From assembly GCF_004331345.1 (NCBI RefSeq), contig NZ_SJJZ01000005.1, positions 124,001-188,000 of the forward strand: DNA of 64,000 bases, read 5' to 3'. The stretch's first letter is position 1, and each line of letters begins with the position of its first letter. Below, piece after piece: positions 16,363 to 24,194 of the stretch. A program made the position numbers and the translations under genes. The notes under the pieces are model-generated. The model was not told where the DNA came from. It was given only the letters and a program-made list of their open reading frames with translations, and ran no database searches. The stretch comes from Kribbella soli. Lineage in GTDB: Bacteria > Actinomycetota > Actinomycetes > Propionibacteriales > Kribbellaceae.

Positions 16363-17292
16363 ATGGGCGACCACAAGCCGTGTGATCAGGTACGGGTTCG
16401 GGTGCCTGCCACCAGTGCGAACCTCGGTCCTGGGTTCGACGCGTTCGGGCTCGCGCTGACCTTGTACGACGACCTTGTCGTCACCCCGTGCGGCTCCGGG
16501 GTGACCGTCGAGGTGACCGGGTGCGGCGAAGGCGAAGTACCGCTGGACGAGTCGCATCTCGTGGTGCGGTCGATCCGGGCCGGGCTCGAGGCGCTGGGTG
16601 CTCCGGTGCCCGGATTCACCTTGCGGTGCGAGAACCGGATCCCGCACGGTCGCGGTCTGGGGTCGTCGTCGGCAGCGATCGTCGGCGGGCTCGCAGCAGC
16701 GTTCGCGCTGGCCGGCGAACCGGTCGATCGCGAGCGACTCGTCGTACTGGCGAACGAGCTCGAAGGGCACCCCGACAACGTTGCAGCGGCTGCCCTCGGT
16801 GGGCTCACGATCGCTTGGACGGAAGGCGAAACTGGCCGCGCGGTTCGTCTGGAACCGGCGGCCGGAACGGCTGTAGTTGCTTACGTACCGGACAATCGTG
16901 TGCTGACCAAGGAGGCGCGCGGACTGCTGCCGAGCGTTGTTCCCCACACTGACGCGGCGGCCAATGCGGGGAAGGCTGCACTTCTCGTCGCGGCGGTGAC
17001 CGGGCGGCCGGAGTTGCTGCTCACCGCGACCGAGGACCGGCTGCACCAGGAGTACCGCGAGCCGGCCATGCCGGAGAGTCTCGCGCTGGTGCACAAACTG
17101 CGGGGCAGCGGGCACGCGGCGATCGTCAGCGGTGCCGGTCCGACGGTCGCCGTACTCGGCGGTCATGAGGGAAAGAGCGCAGGTCAGGACCTGTTTTTCC
17201 GCAGTACGCCGGATGCGCCGGACGGCTGGACGAAGTACGAGCTGGAGATCGATCCAGTCGGCGTACAGGTCTGGTCGATGGAAGCCGGCTGA
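16363..17292 (+). CDS. thrB: Homoserine kinase
   Basis: A 309-aa GHMP-superfamily kinase that phosphorylates homoserine with ATP. The N-terminus VRVPATSANLGPGFDAFGLA and the ATP loop GRGLGSSSAAIVGGL near residue 100 are diagnostic. A third motif, SGAGPTVAVLG, closes the active site near residue 260. The ATG was chosen 5 nt after the thrC stop. It is the last gene of the amino-acid operon, and 325 bp without a confident gene separate it from rho. Confidence 0.97.
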   Translation: MGDHKPCDQVRVRVPATSANLGPGFDAFGLALTLYDDLVVTPCGSGVTVEVTGCGEGEVPLDESHLVVRSIRAGLEALGAPVPGFTLRCENRIPHGRGLGSSSAAIVGGLAAAFALAGEPVDRERLVVLANELEGHPDNVAAAALGGLTIAWTEGETGRAVRLEPAAGTAVVAYVPDNRVLTKEARGLLPSVVPHTDAAANAGKAALLVAAVTGRPELLLTATEDRLHQEYREPAMPESLALVHKLRGSGHAAIVSGAGPTVAVLGGHEGKSAGQDLFFRSTPDAPDGWTKYELEIDPVGVQVWSMEAG

Positions 17293-17617
17293 TCCGGGAA
17301 TGCCGGGCTGCTGACACGCGTTGTAGGGCTCGAGTCGGCAGAAGGACCTGTAGTGGTGCTAGTCTCGACTCACCCGATCCCCTCCAGGTGATCGGTGTGC
17401 TCTCGTCACGATCCGGGCTGTGCTCCCGGCACCCTGTGTTGTGTGGCGACCCTCCTGTGGATGTGACCTTGCGCCGCCTGCGTCGGAGATGTCCGGGGGG
17501 ACTCAGATCGAACGAGAGACTCTTGTACACCACGTGCCCGTTGTGCGGCCGTGGGTGGAATGAAATTGGTCGATGAGCCGTGTCGGACATCGACGATCCG
17601 TGTGGGAAGGACCTCAC
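17293..17617 (+). promoter_or_regulatory. 325-nt rho upstream region and leader
   Basis: No convincing protein gene is present. A small 62-codon frame (17388-17576) has no ribosome site and no family resemblance. The stretch probably contains the thrB terminator region, the rho promoter and a long 5' leader. A possible -10, TAGTCT, is at 17360-17365, giving a leader of about 250 nt. Long leaders used for Rho autoregulation are known in other bacteria; here that is inference from length only. Confidence 0.4.
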
Positions 17618-19750
17618 GTGACAGAAACTGTTGAAGCCTCTAGCGGAGCTGACGCTGCGGCTACCACCGCGACGCGTCGCCGGAAAGCCGGAGGCGGCCT
17701 CGAGGGCATGCTGCTCCCCGAGCTCAAGCAGCTCGCCGGGACGCTCGGCATCAAGGGCACCGGCGCACTGCGCAAGGGCCAGCTGATCGAGGCGATCAAG
17801 GCCGCCCAGACCGGCGGGTCCGCCGGTTCTTCTGCGGGCGGCTCTACCAGCGGCTCGAAGGCGAAGGCAGCGCAATCGACGCAGCCGACCCTGGACGAGG
17901 CCGCAGAGGCGCCGGCGGCGAAGACCGCGGCGCCCGCGAAGCGCGAGGGCGGCAGCCGCCGGACCCGCGCCGCCGCACAGAAGGACGCGACACCCGACGC
18001 CGCGCCGAACGGCGCCGCTCCCGAGGCCGCCGTCGAAGCGCCGGCCGCAAAGGTCGCACAGCCGGAGACGGCTGCTCAGAGCAGCGTTCAGAACGGCGCC
18101 GCCGAGCGGGTGGACACCCGCACCGAGGAGCGCGCCGAGGACCGCGGTGAGAACCAGAGCCGCAGCCGCGAGCGGAACCGCGACAACAACCGCGAGCAGG
18201 CCCGGGACACCAACCGGGACAGCCGCGACGGCAACCAGAGCCGCGACCGCAACCGCGACGGCAGCCAGAACCGGGACACCAACCGGGACAGCCAGCGCGA
18301 CGGCAACCGGGACGGCCAGCGCGACAGCAACCGCGACGGCAACCGGGACAACCGCGGTGACAACCCGCGGAACCGGCAGGACCGTCAGGATCGCCAGGAC
18401 CGGCAGGACCAGAGCGACCGGGGCGAGGAAGGCGAGGGCCGTCGTCGGCGCCGCCGGGGTCGCGACCGGGAACGCACCCGCGACGGCCAGCCCACCGGGG
18501 GCCGTGACAGCGGCCGGGACAGCGGTCGCGACACCACCCGCACCCGCGGCCGCGGCGAGCGGTACGACACCGAGCCGACGATCAGCGAGGACGACGTACT
18601 CGTCCCGGCCGCCGGCATCCTCGACGTACTCGACAACTACGCGTTCGTCCGGACCAGCGGCTACCTGCCCGGCCCGAACGACGTGTACGTCGCGCTCTCG
18701 ATGGTGAAGCGCTACGGCCTGCGCAAGGGTGACGCGATCACCGGTGCGGTGAAGCAGCCGCAGGAGGGTGAGCGCAAGGAGAAGTTCAACCCGCTGGTCC
18801 GGATCGACACCGTGAACGGTGCGGACCCGGAGATCGCCAAGCAGCGGCAGGACTTCAACAAGCTCACCCCGCTGTACGCGACCGAGCGGCTCCGCCTGGA
18901 GACCGAGCCGGGCGTGCTGACCACCCGGATCGTCGACATCGTCAGCCCGATCGGCAAGGGCCAGCGCGGCCTGATCGTCTCGCCGCCGAAGGCCGGTAAG
19001 ACGATGGTGCTGCAGGCGCTCGCGAACGCGATCACCACGAACAACCCCGAAGTACACCTGATGGTGGTGCTGGTGGACGAGCGGCCCGAAGAGGTCACCG
19101 ACATGCAGCGCACGGTCAAGGGTGAGGTCATCGCCTCGACCTTCGACCGTCCGGCCGACGACCACACCACGGTCGCGGAGCTGGCGATCGAGCGCGCGAA
19201 GCGGCTGGTGGAGCTCGGCCATGACGTCGTCGTCCTGCTGGACTCGATCACCCGGCTGGGTCGCGCGTACAACATCGCGGCGCCGGCCAGCGGCCGGATC
19301 CTGTCCGGTGGTGTCGACTCGTCCGCGCTGTACCCGCCGAAGCGGTTCTTCGGTGCGGCCCGCAACATCGAGGACGGCGGCTCGCTGACCATCCTCGCGA
19401 CCGCGCTGATCGAGACCGGCTCGAAGATGGACGAGGTGATCTTCGAGGAGTTCAAGGGCACCGGCAACATGGAGCTCCGGCTGCGCCGCGAGTTCGCCGA
19501 CCGGCGGATCTTCCCGGCCATCGACGTGGTCGCCTCCGGCACCCGCCGCGAGGAGCTGCTGATGTCCAAGGACGAGACCCAGGTGGTCTGGAAGCTGCGC
19601 CGGGTGCTGTCCGCACTCGACGGGCAGGCCGCGCTGGAGCTCCTGATCGGCAAGCTCAAGGAGAGCAAGTCGAACATCGAGTTCCTGCTCCAGGTCAACA
19701 AGACCACCCCGTCGACCGGCACCAGCCACAGCACCACCAACGGCGACTGA
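17618..19750 (+). CDS. rho: Transcription termination factor Rho with long N-terminal insertion
   Basis: A 710-aa protein from the GTG at 17618, with GAAGGA 6-7 nt upstream. Rho is a hexameric RNA-dependent ATPase that terminates untranslated transcripts. Residues about 25-65 are the Rho N-terminal helical domain (LLPELKQLAGTLGIKGTGAL). From about 80 to 315 comes a disordered Ala/Lys then Arg/Asn/Asp-rich insertion full of NRD, SRD and QDR units. The RNA-binding cold-shock fold follows. The ATPase core has Walker A PPKAGKT near residue 455, Walker B VVVLLDSITRLGRAYN and the Q/R-loop region. Such insertions are typical of high-GC actinobacterial Rho and extend RNA contacts. The catalytic domain is intact. 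Confidence 0.96.
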   Translation: MTETVEASSGADAAATTATRRRKAGGGLEGMLLPELKQLAGTLGIKGTGALRKGQLIEAIKAAQTGGSAGSSAGGSTSGSKAKAAQSTQPTLDEAAEAPAAKTAAPAKREGGSRRTRAAAQKDATPDAAPNGAAPEAAVEAPAAKVAQPETAAQSSVQNGAAERVDTRTEERAEDRGENQSRSRERNRDNNREQARDTNRDSRDGNQSRDRNRDGSQNRDTNRDSQRDGNRDGQRDSNRDGNRDNRGDNPRNRQDRQDRQDRQDQSDRGEEGEGRRRRRRGRDRERTRDGQPTGGRDSGRDSGRDTTRTRGRGERYDTEPTISEDDVLVPAAGILDVLDNYAFVRTSGYLPGPNDVYVALSMVKRYGLRKGDAITGAVKQPQEGERKEKFNPLVRIDTVNGADPEIAKQRQDFNKLTPLYATERLRLETEPGVLTTRIVDIVSPIGKGQRGLIVSPPKAGKTMVLQALANAITTNNPEVHLMVVLVDERPEEVTDMQRTVKGEVIASTFDRPADDHTTVAELAIERAKRLVELGHDVVVLLDSITRLGRAYNIAAPASGRILSGGVDSSALYPPKRFFGAARNIEDGGSLTILATALIETGSKMDEVIFEEFKGTGNMELRLRREFADRRIFPAIDVVASGTRREELLMSKDETQVVWKLRRVLSALDGQAALELLIGKLKESKSNIEFLLQVNKTTPSTGTSHSTTNGD

Positions 19751-19762
19751 TCCACCTCGATT

Positions 19763-19794
19763 ACCGGTTTGCCGCCCTCGGGTGGCAAACTGGT
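19763..19794 (+). terminator. Hairpin after rho
   Basis: Arms ACCGGTTTGCCGCCC (19763-19777) and GGGTGGCAAACTGGT (19780-19794) pair at 13 of 15 positions with the others as G-U type, forming a tight hairpin 13 nt after the rho stop. No T-tract follows, so it may slow rather than end transcription, or act as a leader element of rpmE. Confidence 0.55.
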
Positions 19795-19861
19795 ACGTCG
19801 GTTCCGGTTCACGCTCGCACCGTGCGGGCGACCCGGGGCACCTGAAACCTAGGAGACTGTC

Positions 19862-20068
19862 TTGAAGAGCGACATCCACCCGACGTACGTCGACACCACG
19901 GTGACCTGTACCTGTGGCGCAACGTTCACGACGCGCTCGACCGCGGAGAACGGCGTGATCCACGCCGACGTGTGCTCGCAGTGCCACCCCTTCTACACCG
20001 GCAAGCAGAAGATTCTCGACACCGGTGGCCGGGTGGCCCGCTTCGAGAAGCGGTACGCCAAGAAGTAG
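19862..20068 (+). CDS. rpmE: Ribosomal protein bL31, zinc-binding form
   Basis: A 68-aa component of the large ribosomal subunit. The start appears to be TTG at 19862, with AGGAGA 5 nt upstream, giving the conserved MKSDIHPTYVDTTVTCTCG beginning. Four cysteines (CTC near residue 16-18, and CSQC near 37-40) mark the zinc-containing C+ paralogue, which is the form replaced by a Cys-less copy when zinc is scarce. It lies in the usual rho-rpmE-prfA order and is followed by a strong terminator hairpin. Confidence 0.95.
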   Translation: MKSDIHPTYVDTTVTCTCGATFTTRSTAENGVIHADVCSQCHPFYTGKQKILDTGGRVARFEKRYAKK

Positions 20069-20075
20069 CTTCCAC

Positions 20076-20119
20076 ACCGCGCGCCGGTCTCGCCTGTCAT
20101 GGGCGGACCGGCGCGCGGT
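20076..20119 (+). terminator. Strong terminator after rpmE
   Basis: A perfect 14-bp inverted repeat, ACCGCGCGCCGGTC (20076-20089) and GACCGGCGCGCGGT (20106-20119), encloses a 16-nt loop and is followed by TTTGTATGT. It starts 8 nt after the rpmE stop. It probably ends the rho-rpmE transcripts before prfA. Confidence 0.85.
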
Positions 20120-20156
20120 TTGTATGTCAGCAGGTTCCCGAGAGGAGGAGTGCGGC

Positions 20157-21233
20157 ATGTTCGAGGCAGTCGAGACACTGAAGGCGGAGTACGCCGAGCT
20201 GGAGCGGCAGATGTCGGAGCCGGAGCTGCACTCCGACCAGGCCAACGCCCGCCGGGTCGGCAAGCGGTACGCCGCGCTGGCGCCGGTGGTCCGTACGTAC
20301 GACGAGTGGTTGCAGACCGGGGACGACATCGAGGCAGCGCGCGAGCTGGCCCACGAGGACCCCGCGTTCGCCGAGGAGGCGACCCGGCTGGTCGCGCGGC
20401 GCGAGGAGCTCGCCGAGCGGCTGCAGACGCTGCTCGTCCCGCGGGACCCCAACGACGACAAGGACGCGATCCTCGAGATCAAGGCGGGTGAGGGCGGCGA
20501 CGAGTCCGCGCTGTTCGCCGGCGACCTGCTGAAGATGTACCTGAAGTACGCCGAGTCGCAGAACTGGAAGACCGAGGTGCTCGACTCGGCCGAGTCCGAC
20601 CTCGGCGGGTACAAGTCGATCACGGTCGCGGTGAAGGCGAAAGGTACGCCGGAGCCGGGCGAAGCGCCGTACGCGAAGCTGAAGTTCGAAGGCGGCGTGC
20701 ACCGGGTCCAGCGGGTGCCGGTGACCGAGTCGCAAGGGCGGATCCACACGTCCGCGGCCGGCGTACTGGTGCTGCCGGAGGCCGAGGACGTCGACGTCGA
20801 GATCGACCAGAACGACCTGCGGATCGACGTGTTCCGGTCGTCCGGTCCGGGCGGGCAAAGCGTGAACACGACCGACTCCGCGGTCCGGATCACCCACCTG
20901 CCGACCGGCATCGTGGTCTCGATGCAGAACGAGAAGTCCCAGCTGCAGAACCGTGAGCAGGCGATGCGGGTCCTGCGCGCCCGCCTGCTGGCCGCGGCGC
21001 AGGAGGCGGCCGACCAGGAGGCGTCGGACGCCCGGCGGTCGCAGATCCGGACCGTCGACCGTTCGGAGCGGGTCCGTACCTACAACTTCCCGGAGAACCG
21101 CTTCTCCGACCATCGCGTCGGCTACAAGGCGCACAACCTCGACCAGGTCCTCGGCGGCGAACTGGCGCCGGTGATCCAGGCCCTGACGGAGGCCGACCTG
21201 GCCGCCCGGCTCGAGGCCGTCGATTCGCAGTGA
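20157..21233 (+). CDS. prfA: Peptide chain release factor 1
   Basis: A 358-aa class I release factor recognising UAA and UAG. The start ATG has AGGAGG 8 nt upstream; an upstream in-frame extension overlaps the terminator and is rejected. The GGQ motif that triggers peptidyl-tRNA hydrolysis is at residues 232-234 in GPGGQSVNTTDSAVRITH. The anticodon-like recognition region (near residues 185-200) and the long N-terminal helical domain are normal for RF1. The glutamine is the substrate of PrmC, encoded immediately downstream with a GTGA overlap. Confidence 0.97.
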   Translation: MFEAVETLKAEYAELERQMSEPELHSDQANARRVGKRYAALAPVVRTYDEWLQTGDDIEAARELAHEDPAFAEEATRLVARREELAERLQTLLVPRDPNDDKDAILEIKAGEGGDESALFAGDLLKMYLKYAESQNWKTEVLDSAESDLGGYKSITVAVKAKGTPEPGEAPYAKLKFEGGVHRVQRVPVTESQGRIHTSAAGVLVLPEAEDVDVEIDQNDLRIDVFRSSGPGGQSVNTTDSAVRITHLPTGIVVSMQNEKSQLQNREQAMRVLRARLLAAAQEAADQEASDARRSQIRTVDRSERVRTYNFPENRFSDHRVGYKAHNLDQVLGGELAPVIQALTEADLAARLEAVDSQ

Positions 21234-22057
21234 GCACCAAAGCTCTGGTCTCCGACGCGGCGGCGCGGCTGCGGGAGGCGGGGGTTGCCTCGCCCGAGTT
21301 CGACGCCGCGGAACTGCTCGCCTTCGTCACCGGTACCAGCCGGCTGAACCTCCGTGAACCGACGCCTGACCAGCAGGTTCAGTACGACGCCTTGATCACG
21401 CGACGGGCCGCACGGGAGCCGTTGCAGCACCTGACGGGTACGGCGGCGTTCCGGTATCGGGAGTTGGCGATCGGGCCCGGGGCGTTCGTGCCGCGACCGG
21501 AGACCGAGGTGATGGTCGGCTGGATCCTCGAGCGGATCGCCGGGCTGAAAGATCCGTTGGTGGTCGACCTGTGCAGTGGGTCCGGGGCGATCGCGGGCGC
21601 GGTCGCGACCGAGCGTCCGGACAGCACGGTGCATGCTGTCGAGCTCTCATCGGACGCGGTCGTCTGGGCTCGCCGCAATCTCGAGGGAACGGGCGCGATC
21701 CTGCACGAGGGGGACATCGACGGGTGCCTGCCGGAGCTCGACGGTCAGGTGGACGCGGTGATCTCCAACCCGCCGTACATCCCGTTGACCGCTTGGGAAT
21801 CCGTGACGGCCGAGGTCCGCGACCACGACCCGGCGCTGGCGCTCTGGTCCGGTGACGACGGCCTCGACGAGATCAAGGTGGTCGCCGCGACAGCAGGCCG
21901 GTTGCTGAAGCCGGGCGGCTGGTTCGCCTGCGAACACGCGGACGTCCAGGGCGAGTCAGCCCCCGCCGTCTTCGCCGCCACCGGCCTCTTCACCGAAGTC
22001 CGCGACCAATCAGACCTAGCCGCCCGCCCCCGCTTCGCCACCGGCCGCCGGATCTGA
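21230..22057 (+). CDS. prmC: Release factor glutamine N5-methyltransferase
   Basis: A 275-aa SAM-dependent methyltransferase that methylates the GGQ glutamine of release factors. The N-terminal helical domain (FDAAELLAFVTG...REPLQHLTG) is followed by the SAM motif VVDLCSGSGAIAGAVA near residue 108 and the substrate-binding NPPY at residues 180-183. The GTG start overlaps the prfA stop. In many actinobacteria sua5 follows directly, but here about 6 kb of other genes intervene. Confidence 0.95.
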   Translation: MSTKALVSDAAARLREAGVASPEFDAAELLAFVTGTSRLNLREPTPDQQVQYDALITRRAAREPLQHLTGTAAFRYRELAIGPGAFVPRPETEVMVGWILERIAGLKDPLVVDLCSGSGAIAGAVATERPDSTVHAVELSSDAVVWARRNLEGTGAILHEGDIDGCLPELDGQVDAVISNPPYIPLTAWESVTAEVRDHDPALALWSGDDGLDEIKVVAATAGRLLKPGGWFACEHADVQGESAPAVFAATGLFTEVRDQSDLAARPRFATGRRI

Positions 22058-22120
22058 ATCGGCATCTCGACAGGAGGCGTCGGGTGCCGACGGCACCCGC
22101 CGCGCCGAGTGCGATGAGAG

Positions 22121-22206
22121 CCCCTCGCACGCGAGGGGATATCCGACGGTGTTGTGGCTTCTCCGTTGGTGTGCGAGGGGAGAACCCACAACACCAGGGG
22201 ATATCC
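22121..22206. repeat. Compound palindromic element (REP/MITE-like)
   Basis: CCCCTCGC-AC-GCGAGGGG (22121-22138) runs into a larger inverted repeat. Its arms are 22137-22164 and 22179-22206. Each arm consists of GGATATCC, a 3-nt spacer, then GGTGTTGTGG-n-TTCTCC, with one mismatch in the long block. The 14-nt loop itself repeats GTGCGAGG, echoing the outer hairpin. Size and symmetry resemble non-autonomous palindromic repeats, but copy number cannot be judged here. Confidence 0.6.
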
Positions 22207-22276
22207 GGTCTTCTGCTGGATGACGGCTGGGGGATCGGCATGGCTGCTCGCGGCGGTGGGATGTGCACGCTCGACA

Positions 22277-22334
22277 GGTAGTGCACCGGTGAGACGGTGT
22301 ACGCGCGGACACGTTCACGCTCAGGTGCACTACC
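22277..22334. terminator. Hairpin between convergent genes
   Basis: A perfect 11-bp inverted repeat, GGTAGTGCACC (22277-22287) and GGTGCACTACC (22324-22334), encloses a 36-nt region that can itself pair partly (GTGA/TCAC, GTGT/ACAC). It lies 37 nt before the end of the leftward endonuclease gene and could serve both strands as a terminator. Confidence 0.5.
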
Positions 22335-22370
22335 CGTTCAGTCGACATGTCCTGTCGAGCTGCAGATGTT

Positions 22371-23258
22371 TCAGCGGGTGATGCCGCGGCGGGCCGCTCC
22401 GGGGGCTGAGCGGGCGGGTGGTCTGGTCAGGTCCTGTTCGCGGATGCGGCCGATCGCCGGTGCTTCGGGTTGCCGGCGTGCGAGCCGGCAGACGACCGGG
22501 AAGTGATCCGCGCCAGGCACCTGCACGACCTCGATCTCGCGCGCGACCAGATCCGGTGTGGAGAACAGGCGGTCGATCGAGCGACCGTCCGGGGTGGTGA
22601 CAGGTGGCGGGTCGCCGAACGCGTCGACCAGACCGAGCGTCTCGCCGAAGAACTCCCGCGGGTTCGGCATGTTCAGGTCACCCGCAACGACCGCCTGACT
22701 GACACCGCGCGCCGCCAGCTCTTCCTGCAGGTACGCCGTCATCTGCGCACCGAACTCCCGCCCAGGCCCCTCGCGATACGTGTACTCGACCGCTGAGGCG
22801 CTCCGGAACATGTGGATCGGACACACCTGCCCGCCCACGATGTCGACCTCACCGAGCGCCCCGAAGTCACCCCTCGCGACCAGAAACCCCTTCGGATGCG
22901 GGTCCATCGGCTCACCGGTCCGCCAGTGCAGGAAGTCGATCGATGGGTTCGGCAGGTCGATCCGCTCCAGCTCGGTCAGCGGGTACGTCGACGCGACCCC
23001 CACCCCCAGCCGCTCCACGCCAGGGACGTGCGAGTCCGAGAACCCGTGCCGCACGTGGTGCACCTTCCGCCCCGGCATGGCCGCCGCGGTCAGCCGTTCG
23101 AGCTGATCGCCGTCCGGGTCCAGCTCGGTCACGATCAGCACATCCGGTTGCAGCCCCGCAAGCGCCTGCCCGAAGTCCGCCGTACGGTCAGCGTCGTCGT
23201 ATCCGTCCGGGCCGACCAACCGACCGCCGGCGATGTTGGCGAAGGCGATCGAGATCAT
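22371..23258 (-). CDS. Endonuclease/exonuclease/phosphatase-family protein
   Basis: A 295-aa protein from the ATG complementary to 23256-23258, overlapping the upstream lipoprotein stop by 4 nt. It has the EEP (DNase I-like) landmarks: an early Asn (FANIAGGRL), a metal-binding Glu in VTELDPDGDQ, GDLNMPNP near residue 195, and the catalytic Asp-His pair in ADHFPVVC. Family members hydrolyse phosphodiesters in nucleic acids, phosphoinositides or sphingomyelin. With no signal peptide, this one is presumably cytosolic. It forms a leftward pair with a lipoprotein, downstream of an AfsR-like regulator. The substrate is unknown. Confidence 0.82.
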   Translation of the reverse strand: MISIAFANIAGGRLVGPDGYDDADRTADFGQALAGLQPDVLIVTELDPDGDQLERLTAAAMPGRKVHHVRHGFSDSHVPGVERLGVGVASTYPLTELERIDLPNPSIDFLHWRTGEPMDPHPKGFLVARGDFGALGEVDIVGGQVCPIHMFRSASAVEYTYREGPGREFGAQMTAYLQEELAARGVSQAVVAGDLNMPNPREFFGETLGLVDAFGDPPPVTTPDGRSIDRLFSTPDLVAREIEVVQVPGADHFPVVCRLARRQPEAPAIGRIREQDLTRPPARSAPGAARRGITR

Positions 23259-24187
23259 TCGTAGATCACCAGTTCTGGGCGGGGCTTCAGGGCCAACACC
23301 TGCGCGGGGGTCATCAAGGGACCGTGCCGGGTGTCCTCGGTGTAGAAGAGCTTGAAGCCGGCGTGGACCGACGGCGGCAGGGACGTGGTGAGTTTGGTCC
23401 ACGTCTTGAGCTTGTCGGTGCGCGCGCCGATCCCGTCGACGGACTTGATCGTCACGACTCCGGGATGTGGCTTCAGTGCCTTCTCGCCGGTGACGATCCG
23501 CGGCGACAGTTGGTGGAACACGAACACCTTCTCCGGCAGGCCGTTCGCCTGTACCAGCCCCGAGAGGTACGCCGCGATGCTGTCGAGCTCTGCGCCTGTC
23601 GTGTGCCCGAACACCCGGCCCGGCACCTGAGTCGGGCCGACCGCCCACTCGGGGTCGAACGCCAGCCCGATATCCGGTTCCTTCAGCCACCGCTCCAGCC
23701 GCTTCACCTCGGGCAGGATCTTCGCCCGTCCGGGCTGGATGTCGAGCAGCAACAGCATCTTGTGCTTCCGCGCGACCGTCAGGTACTGCTCGATCTTCGC
23801 GTCGTCCAGCTGCCCGCGGTACATCCCGTCCTTGCCACGCGATCCCCTCGCGACAACCGCGATCAGCTCCATCACCGGCAGTGGCGTCCGCCCTGCTGCG
23901 TAGGCGCGTGACAGCGTGTCCAGCTTGGCCGCCTTCGCGTCCAGGTCCTTGTCCAACGGCCCGAGTGCGGGTGAGCCCGGCAGTCCGACGTACGCGACCA
24001 GCTGGTACTTCGGGAAGATCACTCGCCCACCACGTGGCAGTCCGTCCGGTGCTGGTGGGGGAGTGGGGCTGGAGTGGGCAGTCGTCGGAGGTGGCCCAGC
24101 CGGTGCGGGCTTGTCGTCGCTGCAGGCCGCCAGACCCAGCAGTACGACGGCCAGCGCCCCACAGACTTTCCGCACCGCACCAGCCAA
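23255..24187 (-). CDS. Lipoprotein of unknown function, TIM-barrel-like
   Basis: A 310-aa protein. I used the TTG at 24187 with GAGGTG 5 nt upstream; a GTG at 24175 would give the shorter MRKVCGALAVVLLGLAAC. Either way a lipobox (LAAC) follows the hydrophobic core, predicting a lipid-anchored extracytoplasmic protein. A Pro/Thr/Ser linker then leads to a domain with alternating strands and helices (MLLLLDIQPG, GLAFDPEWAV, VFVFHQL), ordered like a (beta/alpha) barrel. No catalytic residues can be assigned with confidence. It lies between the AfsR-like regulator gene (7 nt upstream) and the EEP gene, and is probably co-transcribed with both. Confidence 0.7.
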   Translation of the reverse strand: MAGAVRKVCGALAVVLLGLAACSDDKPAPAGPPPTTAHSSPTPPPAPDGLPRGGRVIFPKYQLVAYVGLPGSPALGPLDKDLDAKAAKLDTLSRAYAAGRTPLPVMELIAVVARGSRGKDGMYRGQLDDAKIEQYLTVARKHKMLLLLDIQPGRAKILPEVKRLERWLKEPDIGLAFDPEWAVGPTQVPGRVFGHTTGAELDSIAAYLSGLVQANGLPEKVFVFHQLSPRIVTGEKALKPHPGVVTIKSVDGIGARTDKLKTWTKLTTSLPPSVHAGFKLFYTEDTRHGPLMTPAQVLALKPRPELVIYE

Positions 24188-24194
24188 TCACACC

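Larger units (their letters stand above)
22058..22370. other. 313-nt intergenic region with palindromes between convergent genes
   Basis: No protein gene is supported. The region contains three inverted repeats: a perfect 8-bp one at 22121-22138, a 28-bp-arm imperfect palindrome at 22137-22206, and an 11-bp-arm hairpin at 22277-22334. prmC (rightward) and the endonuclease gene (leftward) both end here. Confidence 0.7.

Noticed and set aside
17388..17576. A 62-codon frame with a CPLCG motif in the rho leader
   Set aside because: No ribosome site and no family resemblance; a single CxxC is not enough evidence for a gene.
17126..20911. A 1261-codon open frame on the minus strand opposite rho and rpmE
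   Set aside because: It mirrors the G/C third-position bias of thrB, rho, rpmE and prfA; its translation is low-complexity Arg/Ser/Val text with no family motif.
22084..22381. Small plus-strand frames across the palindromic element after prmC
   Set aside because: Their translations simply repeat the inverted-repeat DNA in two frames and have no ribosome sites.
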